Notes: generated from the letters alone by a model not told the origin. Shown: positions 48,774-61,832, counted from the first letter of the stretch. The stretch: DNA of 64,000 nt from Odontesthes bonariensis (GCF_027942865.1 NC_134515.1:20048227-20112226); one strand, 5' to 3'. Made by a program: numbers and translations.

Positions 48774-50018
48774 TGTTTGTTTGTTTGTTTCTTTATTTGT
48801 TTCAAATCTGTATACAGAATAGAGTTCACAATTAGCTACAACACTGCGATTTGAAAAGGGGATGGAGGAAGCTTTGCTTTTAATATGCCAACCCCTCACT
48901 CAACCGCTCACAACAAAACAATCACAAAATTCACAACAAAACAAACATAAAAACACAATTCACTACAATAACTCTCAACACAAACACAGGACAAAGATAG
49001 AGACACAGCCAGGCCCAGACAAACTCCAACCCTATACCCCTCTCCCCACAGAATATACATGTGTATTTACATATACATACATACACATGTATACACATAC
49101 AAAAATATATATACATACACACATATATACACATATACACACATAACATACACAAAAATAAAAAATAAAATGACCAATAGTTAATACAATAGGTTTTTGG
49201 GCATCAGTCACTCTCCTCCTGGTATTTCCTCATCACCTTTCTTTTGAACATTATTTTAAACTTTACTAAATTTATACAGGTTTTTGTTTCCTCTGATAGA
49301 CTGTTCCATAATGTGACTCCCCTCACCGAAATACACATAGATTTCAGGGTTGTTCTTACTTTTGGTTGGTATAATTTATTAATTCCCCTTAGTTTGTAAT
49401 TGTGGTGAGCTTCCCTATCTTGAAATAGGTTTTGAATATTACTAGGAAGAGAATTTTTCGATGCCCTGTACATTATTTGAGCTGTTTTATAATTAATCAA
49501 GTTGCACAGTTTTAAATTGAAGATGTTGAGGAAAAGTGTGTTGGTGTGTTCATTATATTTAACGTGATGAACAATTCTCATGGCTCGTTTTTGAAGTGTG
49601 ATTAAAGGTAACAAATTTGTCTTGTAACAGTTTCCCCAGATTTCTATACAATATCTTAAATATGACATTATAAAGGAGTGATATAGTATAAATAAAGCAC
49701 TTTGATTTAATACAAAACTACAGCGTTTCATCACACCGACACATTTAGCTTATACTTTTCTTGCGTTATTTTATTCAGAAGTTTCTCCAGGTCATCCCCT
49801 GAACATAATATATTTGTATCATCTGCACATAGAATAAATGTCATGATTTTTGATATTTTACACATGTCATTAATATAAAGTAAAAAGAGAGTTGGCCCCA
49901 AAATTGAACCTTGTGGGACCCCACATGTAATTTCTCTGCATATAGATTTATGTTGATCAACCTGAACAAGCTGCCGTCTGCCCTGCAAATAGCTCTCTAG
50001 CCAGTTGTATGGAGTTCC

Positions 50019-50569
50019 TAGCCAGGGAATTCCCATGCTGCTTTGCGCGCGATTTCATTCACACTGCAAAGGCAGCCTGGAAACCACCGCCCTTATTTTT
50101 GCCTGAGTTAGGGAACCAATCAATGGGGGGGGGGGGGGGGGGGCCACACGATGACAACGTCTATGCGCGACACCGAAGCTTGTAGAGTGTTAATCCAACA
50201 TGGCAGCGGACACAACGTTACCGTTCGATGCAGCCTTAGAAAGTGTTTTAAGTAGCTTAGAACGCAAGTTTACTTTTAAAAAAGAGCAACGTTTGGCGTT
50301 GAAAGATTAAATTATTTATTAAGATAAAGTGTCTTCTTCTTCCTCGTCGATTTTCTGTTGCTCTACATACGTCATATGGTATAAGTGATACAATTGGCTA
50401 TGAATCGCGCGCAAAGCAGCATGGGAAGAACCAGACACCATTTGGTAGACATTCGTTGCGCCCAATAAACGGCTCTAGGCATTCGTAAACCACGCCTCAA
50501 ATACGAGAAAATGCACACCTAGTTCCCAGACCACCATCTCATCGAGATGTGGACGCGTCAGCCAGGCTA
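50019..50569 (+). mobile_element. Short element with 9-base target duplication, copy B
   Basis: It begins TAGCCAGGGAATTCCC and ends GTCAGCCAGGCTA, flanked on both sides by TGGAGTTCC (50,010-50,018 and 50,570-50,578). Removing the element and one flank copy restores a continuous reverse-transcriptase frame across the site, which confirms the ends. It contains a G run near 50,125-50,142 and a short open frame (50,200-50,310). A 9-base duplication with short inverted ends suggests a Mutator-like or Merlin-like non-autonomous element. Confidence 0.9.
50200..50310 (+). CDS. 36-residue helicase-like N-terminal remnant in the short element
   Basis: From ATG at 50,200 to TAA at 50,310. The product starts MAADTTLPFDAALESV and continues LSSLERKFTFKKEQRLALKD, then stops. 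The second half resembles the stretch before motif I of RecQ-like helicase proteins (F-x-L-K-x-E-Q-x-x-A-L), many copies of which occur in fish genomes. No helicase motif follows. Copy A has the same start (32,772) but is broken after 16 residues. It is probably a captured or retained exon start, not a functional protein. Confidence 0.4.
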   Translation: MAADTTLPFDAALESVLSSLERKFTFKKEQRLALKD

Positions 50570-50719
50570 TGGAGTTCCTCTAATGCCATAACGTTCCAAT
50601 TTGTTCAATAGAATATGGTGATCAATAGTGTTAAAAGCCTTTTGGAGATCAATAAAAATTCTGATAATAAATTTGTTTGTTTCAATACAATCTGAAACAG
50701 AGACATTCCACTGACGGAG

Positions 50720-52615
50720 TGAAAGAGAAAACCTCCAGTTGAGCTCAGTTTAGCTCAGAACCATATGAGCTGGTTGTGATAAATACATGAAGTTGAGAAG
50801 GGCTGTGTTGATCTGACTTGCTGAACGACTTATGGAAACCTGATTAATTTAGATAAAAAAGTGAACAGCTGACTGAGTTATGAGCAGAAGATGAGAAAGA
50901 GAAAGAGATAATCCTCCTGACCTTCGTTAAGCTTAATTGGTAGCATGTTAGAGTTTCTCAGAAAATGTAACTTTTGCCCAAAGTTTTCCTTGCAGAGGTC
51001 ACATGCTTTGAAAGAATGTGGCCCCCAGTCACAGCTGGGAACAGGGGTGCACTCTAACAATAAATGAATGTGGCAGCAAAGGAGCTAATCGGCCAAACAG
51101 TGCTGGTCACAACGGGATATTAGCAACCCTTAATCATCAAGCTGCAGCAAATTAATTACCACAATCATCTACCTACGGCAAATTAATTATCACAATCAAT
51201 CACCACAAATTATACTGCGCCCTAAAATAGCGCGTGGTCAACTGGAAACCAGCACCTCTGGCCTGCTCGCAGGGCAGGAGGAATGGATGGACGCAAATGT
51301 GCCTTGACATTCAAACATTTATACGCACGTGCATTTAAATCTGCACATGTGTGCAAAATCACAAGCACACACAGTGACACGCCTACAGAATTAATGAGAA
51401 AAACCAAGAGACTTGTTTAATAACAAATATCAGTTAAACGGTCCCCTTAATCAGAGGCCTCTTAATGTTGAAATGACAGTCAGCAGGAAGAAAAAGGGTA
51501 GGAGACTGATGATGAAAAGATGATTAGAAAGATGTTAGAATTTAAAAAAAGTTTTAAAAAAAAGTACAAAGCATACACGATTGGACTTATAAACAGAAGA
51601 AAGTGAAGAAGTGAAAACTGCAAAATTAATTTCAATTTGATATTGTTTTTCATTATTATTCAGCAACTCCTTCAGTGAACTTTCTTTAGAAGTTGAGACA
51701 AGCGTCACTAAATAGCTGTATACGGTATATCTATATCTAGCGTTTGTGTAGGAGTTAAACCTAAAGGGAACAACTGTCTAACTGTAAGACCTGTGTGATG
51801 ACAGTTTTATTTCTCTGCATCCAGCCATATTTCCAAGAACAATTCAAAGATGTTTTCTTGTTGTAGTACTGCATCGCTATTTGTTCATTAATAATCTACA
51901 TTTGTCTCTAGAGAAAACAGCTTGCAAACATTAATCCATTTAATTTTCTCAGCGATGTTAACAGTTGCTGGAAATTTGAACACATTTATCTTTGATCAAC
52001 CATACCGGTACAAAGATCAAAGACTCCTGTGTTTATGGTGTTGAACAGACTGTATCATAGAACTACATGTGGTTTTCCAAAGCTTGTTGTCTCCTGTTGA
52101 CAGTCTCCTCAAGTTAATTAAAGTGAACTTGTCAAAGACGCTTTGCCTATTTGCTTAATAAAATCTCTTCAAATGTCTTAGATACAAATGTAGCAAAACA
52201 AGGCCTTAAACTGATATTGAACTGTTCTAAATTCAGTTTGAATGAATATTAAAGATTTTTTTTAGTTACATCACAGTACATCACAGAATTTACCACATGT
52301 GTGGACATTCCCCCCCTTCACACATTTAGATCATCCAGTGAATCTGCATCATTAACTGAAACCTTTGTCATTTTTGGAGATTACCAGATCACCCCCTCTA
52401 ATCCACAATAAATTTAATCCGGTTGGAATTTTGAACAGTGCTCCTGTCAGTCTATCTGTCTGCTCCCTGGCCAGCAAGATGGATGAACTGATGCTCCTTA
52501 ACAGAGCAAATATGGACTGTTACAGATGCGGCTTGGTGGAACATAGCCCGGTCACTGCACCGTGTCTGCCAAGGTTTTCAAATCGTCAGAAAGGACAAAA
52601 TTTAAAGGACATTTT
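50720..52615. other. Gene-poor stretch
   Basis: About 1.9 kb of mostly unique AT-rich sequence without a coding exon. I see nothing else definite in it. Confidence 0.5.
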
Positions 52616-52619
52616 TGTA

Positions 52620-52730
52620 CAGTGCCTTGCAAAAGTATTCAACCCCCCAATTGAAGTGTTTTTAAATCTTATTTCATGTGATGGATCTGCACAAAATAGT
52701 CTAAGTTGAAAGTGAAATGAAAAAAAAAAA

Positions 52731-52762
<32 letters not shown>

Positions 52763-53318
52763 GTATATATGTGCATATGTATCCACCCACTTTGCTATGA
52801 AGCCCCTAAAAAGTTCTGGTGCAACCGATATCCTTCAAAAGTCACTTAATTAGTGAAATGTATCCACCTGTGTCCAATCCAAGTGTCCCATAATCTGTCA
52901 GTATAAACACACATTTTCTGAAAGGTGTGTTGAAAGCAAGAGGTATCACACCATGAAGACTAAGGAGTGCTCCAAACAAGTCAGGGACAAAGTTGTTGAG
53001 AAGTACAAGTTAGGGTTGGGTTATAAAAATTTCCAAATCTTTGATTATCCCCTGGAGCACTATCAAATCCATAATTTTCAAATGGAATGAACATGGTACC
53101 AAAACAAACCTGCACGCTGAAGTTTTGTGTTATTTTGTCCTATTTGTTGTTTGCTTCACAATAAAATAAAAATAAACAATACATCTTCAAAGTTGTAGGC
53201 ATGTTCTGTAAAGGAAATGGTGCAAACTCTCAAACAATGCATTTTAATTCCAGGCTGTGAGGCAACAAAACATGAAAAAATGGCGGCCAAGGGGTAGGAA
53301 TACTTTTGCAGGCCCATG
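52620..53318 (+). mobile_element. Internally deleted Tc1-like transposon
   Basis: The left end CAGTGCCTTGCAAAAGTATTC and the inverted right end (GAATACTTTTGCAGGCCCATG) are bordered by TA on both sides (52,618-52,619 and 53,319-53,320). At 52,953 a frame starts MKTKECSKQVRDKVVEKYKL and GLGYK, the helix-turn-helix start of a Tc1 transposase, and then the rest of the gene is gone. An AT microsatellite lies at 52,730-52,772 inside the left part. Confidence 0.88.
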
Positions 53319-53324
53319 TAGTTT

Positions 53325-54074
53325 TAAATTTACCACAGAGCTGTGCTTGATTTTTAAAATGTTTTTTTTCCATTCTAATGTAGACCTGTAATAGTGAAGC
53401 CTTACAACTTCCGGGTGATGGGACATTAGCACCAAATCACACTGCTCATTGTTTTGGGGGTGCTTATGAGATGCAACCTGAGCCATGAATTACCTAGACG
53501 TAATCATGGCATTGATTAATGAGCCAATTCTATTATTGAAGATAATAGTAAAAAAATGATTAATTCAATATTCACATTTTTATAGAACATTATCCTATAG
53601 TTGTGATATTCATATTCACTAGTTAGTGGAGTTAAACTGTGGAGGGGCGGACCAGTGGGGCAAACTTAGGCCACAGGCCAGCTTTTTAGTTTGAGATTGC
53701 AGCTAGTCCAGACATGTACAAACTCCGATATATAAATATTTTACTAAAGTTTTCTGAAGAGTGTCTGCGTGTTGACAAAAACCTTCTTCAAATACAACAA
53801 AAAACCATGGAAAAGCTTGTTTCTCAGGCTTTGGGTTGAGGCCTACAGAAGAGTGGCAAAATCTTGTACAACCATTTCAGAAACCCTGTCTTGGTAGCTG
53901 TTTGGTATTTACGGTAACCTTATTAAGTTGGAACTGACACCAATTTGTATGATTGGGGAGAATACACTTCCACCTTTTACTAGTATTTCCACCACAAGTC
54001 TGGTTTAAAATTTCTTTAAAAGCATATAGAGCCAAATATTTTCCTTTTCCTTTGTAGCAGTTTCTTTATAGAGG

Positions 54075-54110
<36 letters not shown>

Positions 54111-55749
54111 GTATTAGCACTTATGGTACCATGATGCAGCACAAACAAGTAAACGGCAGCATTCTCATTATATCTTCACTGACAGCCTCTTTTGGAAAGT
54201 AGTGATGCTTTTGGTGAATAGGAAAAAGCTTCAGTAATGCAGGTTGACTGCACTTCTTAAGTGCTGCCGTCGTTGGTTAAAAACTGAAATTGAAGTTTAA
54301 TGTTTTATTCGTGGTAGGGATTACGAGAAGCTGTCTGAATTCTGCCCAAAACCTTCCTGCCACTGAAAATTCATCAGCCTCAACCTGTTGGTCTCTCTCA
54401 GAAAATGACATCAAATCTTTAGAGAACCAACAGCAAGCTTATTACTTGTGAGTGAATGATTATGCAATTTAAAGAAAACTTTGCACCTGAGACACATGGC
54501 CAGTCTCTTTCATCAAGCCCAACTAAAGTTTTTCTGAAGTCTGATTCTTGATTTTTTTTTTCTTCCACTTATTCATTCATTTGTTTTTGCATTGGTTTAT
54601 GATCGGATTTTATACAGATTTGTACTCAAAAAGCAGCATTATCCTCGATCTGGTTGAGAAGTGACTGAGAGTAAAAAGTATTTGTGTGTCAGGACTCTAT
54701 TAAAGAAGAATCATTTTACAACAGGACGGAATCAACAAAACAAAGTACACACTTCCTGTTATAAAACATTTCATGTGATTTGTCTCACATTTTTTCCTCA
54801 GGATTACCTTGAATAGATTGCTCTTATGTGTTGCACCTGTATCAAGACATGACTCATTGTGTAGAGGATAGAACCTTGACTTAAAACGTCAGTATATTGC
54901 TTTTCTTTTTGTCACGTCTTCCAATATACACCTTGTGCTGTCTTGTCAGCTGTCCATCTCCTCCTCTGCTCTCTCTACTTCTATCCCATCTAACCCCCCT
55001 ATTTGTGACTGTCCTTCTTTCTTTATCTGTCAGTCACCTTTTTGTCCCTGTCATTCTCTGTTGTCTGTCACTCCCACCTCATCTCTCTCTGTTGGCTCTG
55101 CTGATCCATTAGAAACTGAGTGCACCCTCTTTAGATCCTGAATAAACTGGGTTGAGCCATGTTTTGTGACACCCTTAATGGTGCCTACGGGAAACTTTGC
55201 ACTCGCACGTAGAACCACACTAACGGAGGAGGTCTTCTTTGCATTTTTAATACATGCATGCTTAATGCATTTAAATTTCAAATCTCGTGTGAGGAATGTT
55301 AGTATGGTGTTATGAATAAGTTCATTGCTCCTGCACACACTTTGTGTTAATGATTTATATAACTTCAAGTGTGCATTTTTGTGTATTTCTGTGTAAATGT
55401 TTGTGTCTAGGATTAAAGGGAGTACTTTATTGTATGTGTGTGTGTGTGTGTGTGTGTGTGGGGGGGGGGTCCCTTGACGGCCTTTAACCCTCATCTGGGC
55501 ATGCTCCAATACCACAGTCTGATTGGCCTCAAACTGTCCTGACAGGAAATCCATCTGTGTGTGTGTGAGTGTGTGAGTGTGCGTGCACAGCGACAGATGC
55601 ATCTGGATGACAGCTAAATTGAATGCCAGGCCAACAAGGCCACAGGATCACAATGAGAGAGATGAGGATGACACTGTGCAGAGAGAGACTGGGGAAGAGA
55701 TGCTGGCAGTAAGCCCAGAGATGACATGGGGAGACAGTAGTTGGGAGCT

Positions 55750-55786
<37 letters not shown>

Positions 55787-56120
55787 TAATTGAGTTTTAA
55801 TGTGGTCCCTGATGAGGAGTCACTGACATCAAGGGGAGGAGAGAAGAGGAAATGAGAAAACAATGTCTTCTTCAAAGCAAGATAAAAGGGATCATGCCCG
55901 CTGCTCTGTCCGTGGATCCTTTTTCATCTTTTGTTCTGATGGTAGCTTTTTTTGATGCAGCAGTCACTCCACATCTTATTGAAAAATACAGAAGTAGAGT
56001 TGATATGATGGAAGTGGTCTTAACTGGTTCTTTTTCCTAGTCTGACTTGCAAATTCAGTTTCTGTGTCACGTTTCTGGGAACCAAATTATTTTGTCACTT
56101 CTTGATGGCAATTTTAACTG
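53325..56120. other. Gene-poor stretch with microsatellites
   Basis: There is no exon I can support. A poly-A run of about 30 lies at 54,075-54,104, a TG run followed by nine G at 55,435-55,469, and a TG run at 55,755-55,785. The stretch 54,900-55,090 is CT-rich and low in complexity, which produces long but meaningless open frames. Confidence 0.6.
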
Positions 56121-56121
56121 C

Positions 56122-56233
56122 TGTGATGGACTGGCAACCTGTCCAGGGTGTACCCTGCCTCTCACCCAATGACGGCTGCGATACGCTCCAACCCCCCCCC
56201 CTCCCCGATTGAGAAGGTGTAGAAAATGGATGG
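56122..56233 (+). repeat. Tail fragment of the tRNA-headed repeat
   Basis: It reads TGTGATGGACTGGCAACCTG, GGGTGTACCCTGCCTCTC, CCCAATGACGGCTG, a C run and GTAGAAAATGGATGG, the 3' third of the family seen at 29,779-30,086. Confidence 0.85.
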
Positions 56234-56239
56234 CTTGGG

Positions 56240-59200
56240 TTCATAATAAAATCCTGATTAATCCTCGTTTTTAATAAAAGAAAAAAGAAAAAGAGTTTAG
56301 AATGTTTTGTGCCGGAGCTTTAGGTCTCGGAAGTTTGGTTCTCAGTGCAAATATCAGTCAGTACAATTTGTTATCTTTCCGGCCTTTTAACTCGTGTTTA
56401 CCCTTCATCAATGACATGCTAGCCTTTGAATGTGAATGTGGTGCGTAGCTGAGCACAAGGATACACAAATGTACGATTACTACTTATACCACTTACCAAC
56501 TGACTGATTGGTTCATTTTAAAGCAGATGAAAGGCAGACGTAATCTCCCTCAAAAGAAGTAAAATTAAACATGGTTGCTTTTAGTAATTCTCGATTTGAA
56601 TGTACTTGTAACACATGCATCTCATCTATCCTGCATATGTTTTGATATAATATCTGATGATGGTAAACAAATGAAACAAGGCTGAGCTCATTAGATGGGG
56701 GGCCTCTGTGAACTGGTAACTCCTTTTACGTAGTAGAATTATCACCCATTTTTCGATTGCGTGAGTGTTTTCTGTGGATCCGAACTTTACAGTAACCATA
56801 AAGTTTTTCATCTATTTTGTGACAAAGAAGTACACAAGCTCTTCATTCATTTCACAAGCCAAAACCTTCATTTGAAAAGTAGCCGGGCAATACAAGTTGT
56901 ATGCCTTGTGCAATACATTCTGAAAATTAGTGGAGCAGACGAAGGAGGTACAGTATTAGATAATTGAATTTACTCAGACAGAGTTAATAATGTGACATGA
57001 AATCACAGGTTTTGAGGTGGATAGCAGGCTACATTAGGCCAGACTCTTAAATACTTACAGCTCCACCACAGTTTACAAGGTTGTTGTCACATAGTCAAAG
57101 AAAAAACTTTTTGAAAAAAAAAAAAAAAGGAATCTGTACATTGATATTTGTGCATTACAGTGGTAAAAAAAAAAAAAAAAAGATACTGGTATGAGATAAG
57201 AAGTGATGTAAGACAAGTTAGCAGAGTGTAGATTCTGCTTTATTCAACTTCAAATTCATCATCTTATGTTGTACCTTTCTTAGTAGATCAAAGTGCATCA
57301 AGCAACAGAAACTGAAAGCAGCAAATGCAAAGTTAAATACGTTCATACATAAGCACAATAATCCCATAGATTCACACATTGGGGGTTAAAACTGATCGTC
57401 ATAATTGTTAACGATTTAAAACATAAAAAGAAGACAAAGTTTAAAATGATTTAAATTGAAAAAGATGAAAAACTGATGAAAGTTAAACGTTTATAATTTA
57501 CAATTCAGAGCAGAAAACAACCACAATTGAAAGAATCTCACAAATAATTAGATAATAAGAGACCAACTGTCATGGTCTGAATTTTTGTTTTTGGCCTTGC
57601 TTCCTGTTTTATTTTCCTTAGTGTTCTCAGTTCAGTTTTATTAAAAGCCTAAAGACCCCTACCAGCCACGCCTCACTCTTCTCTCTTTTAGTCCTGCATT
57701 TGGGTCTGCCATTGCCAAAGCAGGAGAAATGGAGCACAAAAGTGTCATGTGCAATTTCTCAAATAAATATCAGGATAGCTGATTGGAGCCAGCCATAGCT
57801 ATAAGCCTGATCAAAAAGGAAAGTTTTAAGTCTAACACAAAAGTAAAGACAGTGTATACCCCAAAAATTCAAATTGGGACCTGGTTCCACAGAAGAGGGC
57901 CTGATAATTGAAGACTCTCTCTCGTACTTTACTCCTGGAAGCTCTAAGGATCACAAGCCCACCTCTGGATCAGCCTGACCCAGAGGAGGAAATTCATGTC
58001 AGCATCTATTTGTTTGTGAACCCCTTCTTTTGTTTTTGTTTGAAGCCTCAAGTTTGGCATCTTCTCATTTCCAAATAACAAGTGTGATGTATCTGTGATG
58101 CAGCAGAGCTGAAAAAATCTCTTACTGAACACGCTCCATTGTTTCAACACTATGTTATGTGGAGGATGGGCAGTATTGTTGATCTTTTCCATTAACTTGT
58201 GCAGCATTCTGCTTTGTACAATCCGCTCTTGGGCCACCAGAGCAGTCCCCAGCACAAAACCAGCCTTCTATAAAAAGCATACCTCAATTGCACAGCATCT
58301 CTTTTTTCATGCATTATAAAGTGACCTTTGCCAGTTGTACAGGTCTCATTACTCATGTTAAAAAAAAAAAAGAATGAATAAAATCAAACGAGGTCGAACA
58401 AAAAACAGATGTCATGTTTAAATCTTTTTCCAAGAACAAAATCTCTGTCAACAGATTTTATTCAGGATATGTTTACAAAGTAGGCTATAATGTGACAGAT
58501 ATAATTTGCTCTATACCTCAAAAAGTCTTTGCTTGTACAAATGTCTTTCACTCCAGTTTGAGCTAAAAAAACTACTAAAATGGCAGATATGACATTGGCC
58601 AATTAAACTATTATTGCTTTTGTGGCTGCATTTATTGTTTGCAGATTAGACAATTTCTTAGGGGGAGTGAGCTGTACCCCAGCAGTGCTTTTTCTTTTTT
58701 AACAATGTCCCCGTTATACACACAGTCCATTTTCAGGATGTTACACTGTCATTCATTACCATTTTTGGGACAGCAAGAACATCTCGAACCACCCACATGA
58801 CCTGCGAATATTTCCAGGGGATAAAAATTGGTGTGTATGTACACATGCGATTGAGAGAGAATAATGACCCGCATAAAAAAAACCCCAGTGTTTTGACAGT
58901 TCTGTACAGGCTTTAACTACTTGAAAAACGCAGACACCTGCTTTGAGGTTTCAACTCCAACTGTTTTGTACCAGTGTTGGAGAGTGCACACGTAAATCGT
59001 ATCATAAACTTGTTTCTGTTCATACAATTGTCATACAGGGAGCCGTCATGTGAAACATCAGTACAGAGTTGGAATTGCCTTGTATACATACGTTTCCGTG
59101 AATGCAAAAGTGCCAATCAGGTGACATAAATAGACATGCAAGCAACACATTTTTTTCACAGCTGTATTATTGATCAAAGGTTGACAATTACCTCGTCAGT

Positions 59201-61100
59201 TTTTGTCACCTCAAATATGTTCATTCAATACAATTTGCTGTTAAGTTTCAGTATCATAAACTGCCTTTGCTCATTGAAGACTTGGAAACTATCTGCACAG
59301 TCCAGTGTCCAAAATCAATGTTATGGCAGCCATATAACTTAGTTGCATTTAGAATCATTTCAAATTTCTTGAAAAAAAAAAAAAAAATAAGACGTTCATA
59401 AGAACATCACTCAATTTGTGTTAGTTAAAGACATTCCTATTGCAAACCTGCTTTGTATTCATATACATATTCACCTTCTCTGTCCTACGGCGTTATCTTC
59501 CTCTTTTTCATCCCTTTTTCTTTCCTTCTCTCCTGCTTACTCCGGGGTTGTTAGTAAGTATGCAAGGTCAACCATTCTACTGTTGAGCTGAGCCCTGACA
59601 GCGCTTTGAAGTTCTCAGAGAGAGAAAGGGGGAGACAACGATGTGTGTAAGGTTAGCAGGAAACACAAGAGAGAGGCAGAAAGATATCGTGGGAATCCTG
59701 TAAGGAAAGAACGGGGAGATGGCTTCTGAGAAGAAGACAGAGAAGGAGAGAAAAAGAAAATGATGTGAAAACAAAGTCAGAGGCAAGAAAAGACAGATGG
59801 TTTTGAGGCTGCAAAATATGTTGTGTTCAAATTTGAAATGCAGAAACCTACATTAATTAGATCTGTGGACGAAAATGAAAGAAAATCACAGTTTATTGAT
59901 GCCTCGTAAACAATAGATTTACATATGGGTTACTGCAGAAGCATTTGGCTTGTGTTTGCGTTCTGATTCCAGTCTCTAATTAGAATGAAACAATGACAAA
60001 AAGAACATGCTTTGGATGATTTAAGCATGCGTGAAGTGGACGAAAGGCATGCAAATTAGTTAACAGCCATTGTGCTGAGTGTCTACCTCACATTCACAAA
60101 TCACTCACTTGCAATTACACACTGCAATAGAGACAGCAATGCAATGAGTGATACCAAAACAGAAGTGGAAAGTGGGCGAAAGAGGAAGCAACAGAGTGAA
60201 CTGAAGCAGTTTAGATAAGAAGTGAGCAAACTGATTAAATGGGGACAACAGGTGATGCAAAAATGAAGGAAGTATGAGAGTCATAGAATATGTGTAAGAA
60301 AGAGAAGAAGAAAAAGAAAAGCTTTTCTGGAAAAAAGGGGAAAAACGGTAGCCACTGTGTATGGTAGAGAGAGACAGGTCATATTCTGTATCTGTGGTTG
60401 CCTATTACAGTGTATTAGCCTGTGGCTGATGTATGGATTGTTGTCAGGGATATGAGGTTTAGATAGGCCACAGTCTGGGTTAGATAGAGTTTGTGTAATG
60501 GAATCCAGTCCCATATCTCTCACTGTGGGCCAGAGAGGGTGGGGCTAATTCAATTACCCCTTTCTAAACTGCTACAAATGATCTGAGGGTCGAGGATAAA
60601 GGATGGACTCCTTTACAGGTGAGTGCATGAGGCAAATCTACCAGTCAATCCAAATGCTGTTTTCATTCAGATAATACTGTACAGTGTGATCATGATCTTA
60701 AAAGATACCGCAAATGAACTCATACAAGACCCTCAGAGAACTCCGGAGTTACTCAGTTTTTTATTCAAATGGAATCAAAATGTTGTATCACAAATTTTAC
60801 TCTAACCACATATTCCTCCCAGTGTCAGGAAAGAAGTTTCTGTTTTGTTTCACCCCTTTTACTCTCATCTATCATGTTTTACTACAAAATAATCCTTACA
60901 TTTGAATAATTGGTGTCATGGTTTGCTTTTCTGGTAACTTGTATTACTGTGGAGATGGTCTTCGATTTACTTTTGAACATCCTAAAAAAAAGTGTTAGAA
61001 AGTCTGACTTAATCTAGACCTCTTTAACCTGCAGAAACAAAGAGTGATAGATAAGGTAAACGTCAGGGATCTATTTTCTTAAGTTTGCCTCTTCAACGGC
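56240..61100. other. Gene-poor stretch with old repeats
   Basis: No coding exon seen. About 57,745-58,262 has wording I recognise as a dispersed fish repeat (GGTTCCACAGAAGAGGGCCT, AAGCTCTAAGGATCACAAG) without being able to name it. About 57,570-57,720 looks LTR-like (CTGTCATGGTCTG, GTCCTGCATTTGGGTCTG). About 59,890-60,110 (GCATGCAAATTAGTTAACAG, GAAACAATGACAAA, CTCTAATTAG) carries POU, SOX and homeodomain-type motifs without repeat character and may be conserved non-coding DNA. Confidence 0.4.
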
Positions 61101-61105
61101 TATAA

Positions 61106-61832
61106 TGTCACACCCAGAGAATGGAGGACGCAGATGCAGGAGGTTTAATTCCAAGACTTTTATTGGAGGACAGCAGATCAACCAGTTCCTCGTGAGAGAC
61201 GCTAAATGGGCTATGAAATATTAATCTAAGAATATACTTTCCAAAAGTGGAGAAGTATATCTATAAAAATGATCAAACTCAAAATCACTCCACTAGCGGA
61301 GGAGAAAACAAAAGACCATGAAACTTTACTTTTAAACTAAAAGTCACTCCTACTGAGGAGGAAAACAAAAGAGCCTCTCATAAAAATCGGAGGAAATATG
61401 CTGAGAAAGTTTTACAAACAAAAGGGCCACTCCACCCAGGAGGGAAAACAAAAAGGCTAAAAGCAAAATTAACTCTGTAGCTCTTACAGGTTCTATATTA
61501 TCAAACTTACTCTGGGAAAAACAAAATCACTCTCACGAGGATAAATACCACTGGGAACTCGGAAACGGGCTTGGCAAAACGCTAGGATGATGCACTATAC
61601 AGGGACAGATACAACACACTGGCACAAGACAGGGGGAGACGCAGACTCTTAAGCACACAGGGGTAATGGGAAACAGGTGGAATCATTCATACCACAATCA
61701 GACTGGAACACGAGAGGAAGGGCAAGTGACCTGGAACGAGAAGGAAGTTAGTCTTTCAAAATAAAACAGGAAATGACGAAACAATACATGAAACGAGACA
61801 AAAACCCAACTTAACCTCACCACGGTGTGACA
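61106..61832 (-). mobile_element. Solo LTR of an LTR retrotransposon
   Basis: The block is 727 bases, begins TGTCACACC, ends GGTGTGACA and is flanked on both sides by TATAA (61,101-61,105 and 61,833-61,837), a 5-base target duplication. On the minus strand an AATAAA signal lies about 60 bases before the end, so the element points left. No internal coding region is present, as after recombination between two LTRs. Superfamily not assigned. Confidence 0.8.

Larger units (their letters stand above)
48774..50715 (-). mobile_element. Truncated non-LTR retrotransposon, interrupted
   Basis: On the minus strand the 5' side (50,710-50,581) encodes FIDLQKAFNTIDHHILLNKL, reverse-transcriptase wording. 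After the 50,019-50,569 insertion it continues NWLESYLQGRRQ, CGVPQGSILGPTLFLLYIND and the catalytic box as CADDT (YADD or FADD in active copies). A second frame, 49,734-49,204, has YHSFIMSYLRYCIEIWGN, LQKRAMRIVH, YKLRG and TLWNSL, the C-terminal region of this LINE type. Between them some residues are missing. A CA/TA-rich 3' UTR (about 48,900-49,160) leads to an AAAC-repeat tail at 48,774-48,800. The copy is dead; the clade was not assigned. Confidence 0.85.

Noticed and set aside
54897..55141. Leucine/serine-rich open frames that resemble membrane proteins
   Set aside because: They are translations of a CT-rich low-complexity stretch, open in more than one frame, without start context or family features.
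55051..55602. 183-codon open frame on the minus strand
   Set aside because: It passes through two microsatellites (THTHT and PPPHT runs) and has no domain; its length comes from the repeats.
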